Shown here: positions 1-5,626 of the stretch, piece by piece
Position numbering within the stretch: position 1 is the first letter of the stretch
How the letters are laid out: the number at the start of each line of letters is the position of its first letter
Assembly (NCBI GenBank): GCA_028823435.1
Contig: JAPKBK010000095.1
Location: forward strand, 1 to 7,052
Direction: 5' to 3'
DNA: 7,052 bases
From: Flavobacteriales bacterium
GTDB taxonomy: Bacteria > Bacteroidota > Bacteroidia > Flavobacteriales_D > Sanyastnellaceae
The notes under the pieces: model-generated
Database searches by the model: none
What the model was told of the DNA's origin: nothing
What the model saw: only the letters and a program-made list of their open reading frames with translations
Position numbers and translations under genes: made by a program

Positions 1-1112
1 CGCATGGTTTCGATGAGTACAGAAAGGTGAAGTATGCCGCGACCGTAGACATTCCATTTGTCCTCACTGTCAGTGGCTTCGACTCGCAATGCCAGATTTT
101 TTTGGAGCTCAATGTCCAGACGCTCGCGAATGTGACGTGATGTCAGGTATTCGCCATCTTTGCCTAAGAATGGCGACGTATTTATCGTGAACAGCAGACT
201 CATCGTAGGCTCGTCAACGGCGATGCGGTCAATGGGCTCAGGATTTTCTAGGTCAGAAATGGTGTCACCAATTTCAAATCCTTCTATTCCGTTAATAGCA
301 CAGATGTCACCCGCTCGTACTGAGTCAACTTTTTCTTTTCCCAAACCAGAAAATATGAAAAGTTCCTTTGCGCGAATTTTCTTTACGCCATCGGATGTGC
401 AAAGTGCGTAGTCCTGATTCGTGTGTATCTCTCCTCTGTAAAGTCTTCCGATTGCGATTCTGCCAGTATACTTAGAATAGTCCAATGAGGTAATCTGCAT
501 TTGCGGATTGCCTTCATAAAAAGGAGCCTCTGGGACCTCAGAAACGATGAGGTCAAGGAGGTAATCAATATTGTCAGTCGGCTTTTGCCAATCTTCCGCC
601 ATCCAATTGTGCTTTGCAGATCCATACACAGTAGGAAAATCTATTTGCTCTTCCGTCGCATCAAGATTGAACATTAAGTCAAAAATCTGCTCATGAACAA
701 TGTCAGGCGTACAGTTTTCTTTGTCAACTTTGTTGACGACGACAATGGGCTTGAGACCTAGCTCTAACGCTTTGCCTAGCACGAAGCGTGTTTGAGGCAT
801 AGCGCCTTCAAATGCGTCGACCAGAAGAATGACAGCATCTGCCATTTTAAGAACCCTTTCGACTTCTCCACCGAAATCAGCGTGACCAGGTGTGTCAATG
901 ATGTTGATTTTCGTTCCTTTCCATTGCGCACTCACATTCTTTGAGAGAATCGTAATTCCCCTTTCTCGCTCTAGGTCGTTGCTGTCGAGGATAAGATCTC
1001 CAGTAACCTTGTGTGAGTCTAGGACTTCACAACGGTGTATGATTTTGTCTACCAGGGTTGTTTTTCCGTGGTCAACGTGTGCAATAATAGCAATATTTCT
1101 GATTCCGCTCAT
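1..1112 (-). CDS. typA: Translational GTPase TypA/BipA, N-terminal part (gene runs off the left edge)
   Basis: This is a ribosome-binding GTPase of the EF-G/LepA superfamily, which acts in the cytoplasm and is linked in other bacteria to 50S subunit assembly and stress or low-temperature growth. About 370 codons are present, against roughly 600 in the family, so the C-terminal domains lie outside the window. All G motifs are visible: P-loop AHVDHGKTT (residues 11-19), RERGITI (49-55), DTPGHADF (73-80), NKVD (127-130) and GSAK (164-167). A beta-barrel domain II follows from about residue 203 (PQMQITSLDYSKYTGRIAIG). An EF-G-like domain III is cut after GRGILHLSVLIETM. The linker around residues 168-203 (NWMAEDWQKPTDNI...) resembles Bacteroidota TypA rather than the E. 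coli form. The start MSGIRNIAIIAHVDHGKTT fits the family and there is no frameshift. The gene is divergent from the ABC operon. LepA and EF-G are less likely given the AHVDHGKTTLVD and NKVDKENCTPD context. Confidence 0.96.
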   Translation of the reverse strand, partial: MSGIRNIAIIAHVDHGKTTLVDKIIHRCEVLDSHKVTGDLILDSNDLERERGITILSKNVSAQWKGTKINIIDTPGHADFGGEVERVLKMADAVILLVDAFEGAMPQTRFVLGKALELGLKPIVVVNKVDKENCTPDIVHEQIFDLMFNLDATEEQIDFPTVYGSAKHNWMAEDWQKPTDNIDYLLDLIVSEVPEAPFYEGNPQMQITSLDYSKYTGRIAIGRLYRGEIHTNQDYALCTSDGVKKIRAKELFIFSGLGKEKVDSVRAGDICAINGIEGFEIGDTISDLENPEPIDRIAVDEPTMSLLFTINTSPFLGKDGEYLTSRHIRERLDIELQKNLALRVEATDSEDKWNVYGRGILHLSVLIETM

Positions 1113-1161
1113 TGTGGGTGGAGTTAATTAGGAGGGCTTTTTATGCCCGTCTAAGGACGCG

Positions 1162-1169
1162 CGAAAGTA
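1162..1169 (-). promoter_or_regulatory. Probable typA promoter, Bacteroidota-type -7 element
   Basis: Read on the minus strand, this is TACTTTCG followed by CGCG. It matches the Bacteroidota housekeeping -7 consensus TAnnTTTG at all but one fixed position. It lies about 50 bp upstream of the typA start codon, which would give a leader of roughly 40 nt. A clear TTG -33 box at the usual spacing is missing; the closest candidate is the TTAACC at about 1182-1187, read on the minus strand. The upstream region of typA shows no Shine-Dalgarno sequence close to the ATG, as is usual in this phylum. Confidence 0.55.
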
Positions 1170-1189
1170 CGGCTTTTTCCGTGGTTAAT

Positions 1190-1219
1190 AGAGAATTTAA
1201 CGTGTTGAGAGAATTTAAC
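1190..1219. repeat. Direct repeat AGAGAATTTAAC, two copies 18 bp apart
   Basis: Exact 12-bp copies lie at 1190-1201 and 1208-1219, with a 6-bp spacer (GTGTTG). An 18-bp period is a little under two helical turns, so two protein subunits could bind on nearly the same face of the DNA. The repeat is just upstream of the ABC operon start and behind the typA promoter. It could be an operator, a UP-like element or a chance local duplication; the function is inferred from position only. Confidence 0.6.
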
Positions 1220-1223
1220 TTTT
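1216..1223 (+). promoter_or_regulatory. Weak candidate -7 element for the ABC operon
   Basis: TAACTTTT differs from TAnnTTTG at the last position and overlaps the second copy of the direct repeat. Transcription would begin near 1229, giving a short leader to the GTG at 1255 and almost none to the GTG at 1234. No TTG lies at the expected 17-23 bp upstream (the one at 1205-1207 is too close), so this is only a suggestion. Confidence 0.22.
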
Positions 1224-1254
1224 CAGAGGGCGTGTGGAATGGTATCTTCGCGGG

Positions 1255-1920
1255 GTGATAAAATTAAATAACATAGGGAAATCATACGTCACCGGATCTC
1301 AAAAATTAGAGGTGTTAAAAGGCCTTTCTTGCAACATTAAAAAAGGAGAAATGGTCGCGATAATGGGGTCTTCGGGTTCTGGCAAGTCGACACTTTTGAA
1401 TATATTGGGACTCCTAGATAGCTTTGACAGTGGGGATTATTTGCTCTCTGGAGAATCTATGTCTGGCCTTAATGAGCGCGCAGCTGCAAAGTACAGGAGT
1501 AAGTTGTTGGGCTTTGTTTTTCAAAGTTTTAATTTAATTGGGTTTAAGACGGCGCTTGAAAATGTCGCTCTGCCTCTTTATTATCAAAGTATACCTCGGA
1601 AAAAGAGAAATGTTATCGCGATGGATTACCTTAAAAAGGTAGGTCTTGAGGATTGGGCTTCCCATCTCCCGAACCAAATGAGTGGTGGACAGAAGCAGAG
1701 GGTCGCTATTGCCAGAGCACTTGTGGCACAGCCAAAAGTTATTCTTGCGGATGAGCCTACGGGAGCCCTCGACTCAGTGACTTCAAGTGATGTCATGACA
1801 CTTCTTCGTGAAATTAATGCGGATGGAATTACGATGATCATCGTCACCCATGAGCACGATATCGCCGCGCTTTGTGACAGGACGATTCATCTCGTCGATG
1901 GATTAATTGATTTAAGCTAA
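1255..1920 (+). CDS. ABC transporter ATPase, MacB/LolD family
   Basis: This is the cytoplasmic ATP-hydrolysing subunit of an inner-membrane export complex, predicted to pair with the two permeases encoded directly downstream. From the GTG at 1255 the protein has 221 residues, normal for stand-alone LolD/MacB-type ATPases. Motifs are complete: Walker A GSSGSGKST (38-46), Q-loop FQSFN (89-93), signature MSGGQKQRVAIARAL (142-156), Walker B VILADEPTGALD (162-173) and H-loop VTHEHD (197-202, His199). The catalytic glutamate is E167. I chose the GTG at 1255 because MIKLNNIGKSY is the usual beginning of the family. An in-frame GTG at 1234 would add seven residues (MEWYLRG) and has a purine-rich AGAGGG three bases upstream; no ATG is available and a stop closes the frame at 1216-1218. 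Substrate is unknown: LolD-like lipoprotein release and MacB-like export share these motifs. The partners favour a MacAB-like exporter. Confidence 0.93.
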   Translation: MIKLNNIGKSYVTGSQKLEVLKGLSCNIKKGEMVAIMGSSGSGKSTLLNILGLLDSFDSGDYLLSGESMSGLNERAAAKYRSKLLGFVFQSFNLIGFKTALENVALPLYYQSIPRKKRNVIAMDYLKKVGLEDWASHLPNQMSGGQKQRVAIARALVAQPKVILADEPTGALDSVTSSDVMTLLREINADGITMIIVTHEHDIAALCDRTIHLVDGLIDLS

Positions 1921-1923
1921 ATC
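1909..1923. repeat. Small inverted repeat across the ATPase stop, abutting the permease start
   Basis: GATTTA-AGC-TAAATC has perfect 6-bp arms and a 3-base loop. It covers the ATPase stop codon and ends directly before the ATG of the next gene. The possible RNA hairpin is AT-rich and weak. It may be chance, since the bases also encode the C-terminal Asp-Leu-Ser. Confidence 0.35.
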
Positions 1924-3150
1924 ATGTTCAATCGAGATACGTGGTTAGAAATTGCAAATACGGTTCTAAGTAACCCTATGCGTACTTTTTTAACTGGATT
2001 GTCGATTGCTTTGGGGGTGTTTATTTTAGTTGTCATGCAAGGATTGGGGTTTGGCCTTCAAAATGGCGTACAAAACCAATTCAGTGATGATGCAGTAAAT
2101 TCTATTTGGGTGGATGCGGGTAGAACTCAGCTTGCCTATCGTGGTAATATGCCCAATAGACAAGTGAAGATGCGCAATTCTGATGTGGATGCAATGTTTC
2201 AGCAAATGGATACGGTACATGCATATTCCAGGAGAGTGAGGATTTGGGGGGTTGTGATGGCGCATGAAGATCAACAAAGTAATTTTCCTTTAAGGGGCGT
2301 GGATCCAGATCATCTTATGCTTGAGAATACAACCCTGACTGATGGGAGATATATTTCCAGTCGTGATGTCGCTGAGGAAACGAAGGTTGCTGTCCTTGGC
2401 GCGACAGTCGTTGAAGACCTGTTCGAGGGTGTTGATCCCATTGGAACGTATCTCCTTATTGGAGGTGTTCAATTTCGTGTTGTAGGGACCTTTGATGATC
2501 CTGCGAGTCGTTGGGAAAACAAGATGGCTTACTTGCCTTTTACGACAGCTCAGAACATCTTTAGGTCGAGCGATAAAGTTGACCAAATTATTCTAGGTAC
2601 TGGCGACATGCCTGTTGCGGATACGAGATCGTTGTCTGACGCTTTGTTGTCTTGGTTCAAGGACAGAAAAGTTGTTCATCCGGATGATGCACGTGGTGTG
2701 CGTATTGAGAACAACAACGAGGAGTACGAGAGGTTCCAGAATATCTTTTTAGGAATAGAATTGTTTATCTGGGGACTGGGGCTTCTTACGCTTCTGGCAG
2801 GTGCTGTAGGAGTTGCAAATATTTTGGCGATTGCTGTGAAAGAACGGACAAAAGAAATAGGTGTTCGCAAAGCACTTGGCGCATCAAGTATCTCTGTTTT
2901 AGGGCTTGTGGTACAAGAGTCACTGGCGCTCATGATCGTTTCAGGTTCGGCAGGATTAATCACAGGTGTGGGATTGCTTGAAGTGGTTTCGCCCATGATT
3001 GATCATGAATACTTTAAAAACCCACAAGTTGATTTCAGGATTGCTCTAGTTGCGCTTGGAATACTAGCTGTCGTAGGTGTCGTGAGTGGAATAGGGCCTG
3101 CGCTTCGTGCGGTTAGCATTAAGCCGGTGGAAGCGCTGAGAGACGAATGA
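1924..3150 (+). CDS. ABC transporter permease 1, FtsX/MacB_PCD type
   Basis: This inner-membrane subunit has 408 residues in the standard MacB-type layout. TM1 is at about 21-44, followed by a large periplasmic core domain (about 45-270) containing the VDPIG...FRVVGTF strand region. Three further helices lie at about 275-303, 323-352 and 371-395. The cytoplasmic coupling segment KERTKEIGVRKALGA (306-320) after TM2 and the C-terminal KPVEALRDE are typical FtsX-family marks. No ATPase domain is fused, unlike enterobacterial MacB; the ATPase is the separate gene ending three bases upstream. It is a paralogue of the next gene, sharing VHPDD (251-255), RTKE-G-R-A-GA and PVEA-R, and the two probably form a heterodimer. 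In known MacB-type systems the permease transmits ATP-driven movement to the periplasm rather than forming a classical channel. Substrate cannot be deduced. The ATG is preceded by no Shine-Dalgarno sequence, and translation is probably coupled to the ATPase. Confidence 0.93.
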   Translation: MFNRDTWLEIANTVLSNPMRTFLTGLSIALGVFILVVMQGLGFGLQNGVQNQFSDDAVNSIWVDAGRTQLAYRGNMPNRQVKMRNSDVDAMFQQMDTVHAYSRRVRIWGVVMAHEDQQSNFPLRGVDPDHLMLENTTLTDGRYISSRDVAEETKVAVLGATVVEDLFEGVDPIGTYLLIGGVQFRVVGTFDDPASRWENKMAYLPFTTAQNIFRSSDKVDQIILGTGDMPVADTRSLSDALLSWFKDRKVVHPDDARGVRIENNNEEYERFQNIFLGIELFIWGLGLLTLLAGAVGVANILAIAVKERTKEIGVRKALGASSISVLGLVVQESLALMIVSGSAGLITGVGLLEVVSPMIDHEYFKNPQVDFRIALVALGILAVVGVVSGIGPALRAVSIKPVEALRDE

Positions 3151-4433
3151 AAAAAGAGTCTAAAATAAATCTATTTGACCTGGATCGTGTCCTCGAGATT
3201 CTTCAAGTATTCTTGACGAATCCATTTAGAACATTTTTATCTGGATTGGGAGTGGGATGGGGGCTATTTATGATCGTTGTGACTGTAGGAGCATCAAACG
3301 GACTGGAGAATGGTGTGACGAGTGAAATGGGTGGAAGGGTGAAGAACTCAATGTTTTTATGGTCCCGTATGACCTCCATGCCATACAAAGGATTTAAAAG
3401 AGGCAGAAGATTTGAGTTCAACAATTCGGATACCGAGTTCTTGAGAGAAAATGCCACATCGATCAAGCTCGTCGCGCCACGAAATCAACTGGGTGGTCAC
3501 AGAGGGTCGAACAACGTTACAAGGGGGACGAAATCGGGTGCCTTTAATGTCTATGGGGATGTTCCAGGCTACATAGAAATTGATCCAGTTAAAATTTTAA
3601 GTGGCCGGTATTTAAATCAAGGTGACATCGATAACGAACGGAAAATTGCTGTCATTGGAAAGCGGGTTTTAGAACTACTTTATGACAAAGAAATAGAACC
3701 GATTGGGTCCTCTATTCAAATTCAAGGTGTCATATTTAGTGTGGTTGGCGTTTACTCCACCTATAAAACGGGAGAAGATGCAGAGGAGGATAACCAAAGC
3801 ATTTTCATTCCTTACACCACTTTCGGGAAGTCTTTTCATACAAACAATGAGGTAGGTTGGTACAGTTTACTCATGGATGAGAATGTCCATGCAGATACAT
3901 CTGCGGCTGAGGTGATGTCTTTGTTAAAGCAACGTAAAAGTGTCCACCCCGATGACAAACGAGCCATGGGGTCTTGGTCTATGGCTTCTGAATTTGAAGA
4001 AGTTGAGTCTTTGTTTGCAGCTTTCAGGCTGATTTCATTCATATTTGGAGGACTTGCATTGCTCGCAGGTGCGATCGGGATCATGAATATTATGCTTATA
4101 ACTGTGAGAGAACGTACAAAAGAACTCGGGATTCGCAGAGCGATGGGCGCGACGCCTTTAACCGTCATGAGACAAATCATGTCGGAAACCATCTTTCTTA
4201 CCACACTTAGTGGTCTGATGGGGGTCTCCTTTGGTGTTGCCTCCCTTGAGGGCGTCAATCATTTGCTTGAATCCATGGGTGGTTCAGGAGGCAGTTTCCG
4301 AAATCCAGAAGTATCATTATATACTGTACTTATTGCCCTCGGTGTGATGCTCGTGATGGGTGTTATAGCGGGTATATTGCCAGCAGTTCGCGCAATAGCA
4401 ATTCGTCCAGTAGAAGCAATTAGAACAGAATGA
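3147..4433 (+). CDS. ABC transporter permease 2, FtsX/MacB_PCD type
   Basis: This second MacB-type inner-membrane subunit has 428 residues. A charged N-terminus about ten residues longer than that of permease 1 precedes TM1 (about 29-49). A periplasmic core domain follows (about 50-290; note GDVPGYIEI at 137-145 and IQGVIFSVVGVY at 192-203). TM helices lie at about 293-319, 345-370 and 391-412. The coupling motif RERTKELGIRRAMGA (321-335) and C-terminal RPVEAIRTE match the FtsX family. Its sequence is closer to textbook MacB (GAIGIMNIMLITV-RERT) than permease 1. A Gly-rich loop MGGSGGSF (377-384), before the last helix, is absent from permease 1. The start overlaps the permease 1 stop (ATGA), indicating coupled translation. 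Its own stop overlaps the adaptor start in the same way. The likely role is the other half of a permease heterodimer served by the upstream ATPase. Confidence 0.93.
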   Translation: MKKESKINLFDLDRVLEILQVFLTNPFRTFLSGLGVGWGLFMIVVTVGASNGLENGVTSEMGGRVKNSMFLWSRMTSMPYKGFKRGRRFEFNNSDTEFLRENATSIKLVAPRNQLGGHRGSNNVTRGTKSGAFNVYGDVPGYIEIDPVKILSGRYLNQGDIDNERKIAVIGKRVLELLYDKEIEPIGSSIQIQGVIFSVVGVYSTYKTGEDAEEDNQSIFIPYTTFGKSFHTNNEVGWYSLLMDENVHADTSAAEVMSLLKQRKSVHPDDKRAMGSWSMASEFEEVESLFAAFRLISFIFGGLALLAGAIGIMNIMLITVRERTKELGIRRAMGATPLTVMRQIMSETIFLTTLSGLMGVSFGVASLEGVNHLLESMGGSGGSFRNPEVSLYTVLIALGVMLVMGVIAGILPAVRAIAIRPVEAIRTE

Positions 4434-5545
4434 AAAAAGGTAAACTTTATGCCCTGATGGGTTTGGTTGTTGTAATCGTAGGTATGGCGATTTATACGGT
4501 GAATTTTCTTTACGAAAAAGAACAAGTTTCTGAGATGTTTTACGGGGTAAAATCAGCAGAAATTGGCAATGTTATATTGAAGACCGTTGCGTCGGGGAGC
4601 ATTCAACCCCGTCAGGAGATCTTAATTAAGCCGCAAGTAAGTGGTATCGTTAGGAAGGTTCATATCGAGGCGGGCGATTTGGTTCAAGCGGGAGACATTT
4701 TGGCAGAAGTGACAATCGTTCCAAACATTGCAGCGCTTTCGAGTGCAGAGAATCGTTTGTCAAGGGCTAATATATCCAGGGATGATGCGAAAATAACATA
4801 TGAACGAAATGCGGAATTGTTTGAGCAGGGCGTGGTGTCTGCGATGGACATGCAACGGTTTGAGTTGGCTTTCAAACAATCCAAAGAAGAAATCATTGGC
4901 GCAGAGGATAATCTGCGAATTGTTCGTGAAGGGGTGACCTCGCGTGGCGGTTCCAAATCTAATACGCTGATTCGGTCAACCATCGACGGTATGGTTTTAG
5001 ATGTTCGAGTTAAAAAAGGAAACAGTGTGATTGAAACAAACAGCTTTAATGATGGCACCACTGTCGCATCGGTTGCCGATATGAGAGATTTAATTTTCGT
5101 AGGGAAAATTGATGAAAGTGAAGTGGAGAAGTTACATGAAGGCATGGACATGGTGCTCAGTATAGGTGCGATAGATGGCGCAAAATATCCAGCGACGTTA
5201 GAGCGGATTGCGCCGAAAGGTATAGAAGAGTCAGGGGCCATTCAATTTGAAATCAAAGCTGCAGTCACATTGGAAGACGGACAATTCCTTAGGGCAGGAT
5301 ATTCAGCAAACGCTGATGTAGAACTTGACAGACGAGATTCAGTACTCACTTTAAGTGAAAACTTGGTGCAATATGAAAGACGTCAAGCATTTGTTGAAGT
5401 AAAGACTTCGCCAAATACTTTTGAGCGACGAAATCTTAAACTGGGGCTTTCTGATGGCCTTGTCGTAGAGGTGATTGAGGGAGTGCAATTAGAAGATAAA
5501 ATCAAGGTTTGGAATAAACCTTCATTTGACAGAAAAAGAAACTAA
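4430..5545 (+). CDS. Periplasmic adaptor (membrane fusion protein), HlyD/MacA type
   Basis: This 371-residue adaptor is anchored in the inner membrane and is expected to link the permease pair to an outer-membrane TolC-like duct. An N-terminal anchor helix (about 7-27, YALMGLVVVIVGMAIYTV) follows a Lys-rich start and lacks a lipobox cysteine. The first lipoyl half is at about 56-95 (GSIQPRQEILIKPQVSGIV...GDLVQAGDILAEV), followed by a helical hairpin (about 100-168) that is short, as in MacA-like proteins. The second lipoyl half is STIDGMVLDVRVKKGNSVI (183-201). A beta-barrel follows (about 221-298, VGKIDESEVEKLHEGM) and a membrane-proximal domain runs to about 360. The start overlaps the permease 2 stop (ATGA). 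It is the last gene of the operon; in many Bacteroidota operons of this kind the adaptor comes first, after the TolC gene. No TolC homologue is encoded in the window. The tail SFDRKRN is highly charged. Confidence 0.93.
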   Translation: MKKGKLYALMGLVVVIVGMAIYTVNFLYEKEQVSEMFYGVKSAEIGNVILKTVASGSIQPRQEILIKPQVSGIVRKVHIEAGDLVQAGDILAEVTIVPNIAALSSAENRLSRANISRDDAKITYERNAELFEQGVVSAMDMQRFELAFKQSKEEIIGAEDNLRIVREGVTSRGGSKSNTLIRSTIDGMVLDVRVKKGNSVIETNSFNDGTTVASVADMRDLIFVGKIDESEVEKLHEGMDMVLSIGAIDGAKYPATLERIAPKGIEESGAIQFEIKAAVTLEDGQFLRAGYSANADVELDRRDSVLTLSENLVQYERRQAFVEVKTSPNTFERRNLKLGLSDGLVVEVIEGVQLEDKIKVWNKPSFDRKRN

Positions 5546-5626
5546 AAATATCGATCTACCCAAGGCAACCGTTTGTGAGATTCTAGCGTCTGCAGTTTAT
5601 ACGTTTTTGAACCCTATTCTATTATC
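5546..5626. other. Spacer between adaptor and metalloprotease genes
   Basis: These 81 bp hold no clear hairpin followed by a T-run, so I cannot place a terminator for the ABC operon. TACGTTTT (5600-5607) resembles TAnnTTTG, and a TTG lies at 5573-5575. The 24-bp spacing is slightly longer than the usual 17-23, so a protease promoter here is possible but unproven. No Shine-Dalgarno sequence precedes the ATG at 5627. Confidence 0.5.
5600..5607 (+). promoter_or_regulatory. Weak candidate -7 element for the metalloprotease gene
   Basis: TACGTTTT is one base off the Bacteroidota TAnnTTTG element, about 20 bp before the start codon, with a TTG at 5573-5575 as a possible -33 box at a slightly long spacing. 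It would give a very short leader. T-rich DNA makes chance matches likely. Confidence 0.28.

Larger units (their letters stand above)
1113..1254. other. Divergent intergenic region between typA and the ABC operon
   Basis: This 142-bp spacer must hold the promoters for both directions. It contains the typA -7 element, a 12-bp direct repeat (1190-1201 and 1208-1219), and a small GGGC/GCCC inverted repeat around a T-rich loop (1134-1148) that would sit in the typA leader. I see no small ORF, RNA gene or mobile-element end in it. Confidence 0.8.

Noticed and set aside
383..1131. Several short open frames on both strands over typA (160-411 +, 383-625 -, 892-1131 +)
   Set aside because: The minus-strand TypA frame is continuous from 1112 to the left edge with all GTPase motifs in the right order; the others are shadows.
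1134..1148. GGGC-TTTTTAT-GCCC as a terminator or riboswitch stem
   Set aside because: The arms are only 4 bp, no T-run follows outside the stem, and it sits in the predicted typA leader where a terminator is not expected.
3836..4258. A 140-codon minus-strand open frame opposite permease 2
   Set aside because: It is antisense to the conserved FtsX region; the translation has no recognisable motif and no promoter or start context.
4684..5241. A 185-codon open frame on the minus strand inside the adaptor gene
   Set aside because: It lies wholly opposite a clearly recognisable HlyD/MacA coding sequence, and its translation is Ser/Pro/Ile-rich with no domain, as expected of an antisense shadow.
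1255..5545. A specific antibiotic-resistance or toxin-export role for the MacB-like operon
   Set aside because: The family motifs say only MacAB-like export. No cargo, immunity or resistance gene is adjacent, and MacB-type permeases serve very different substrates.
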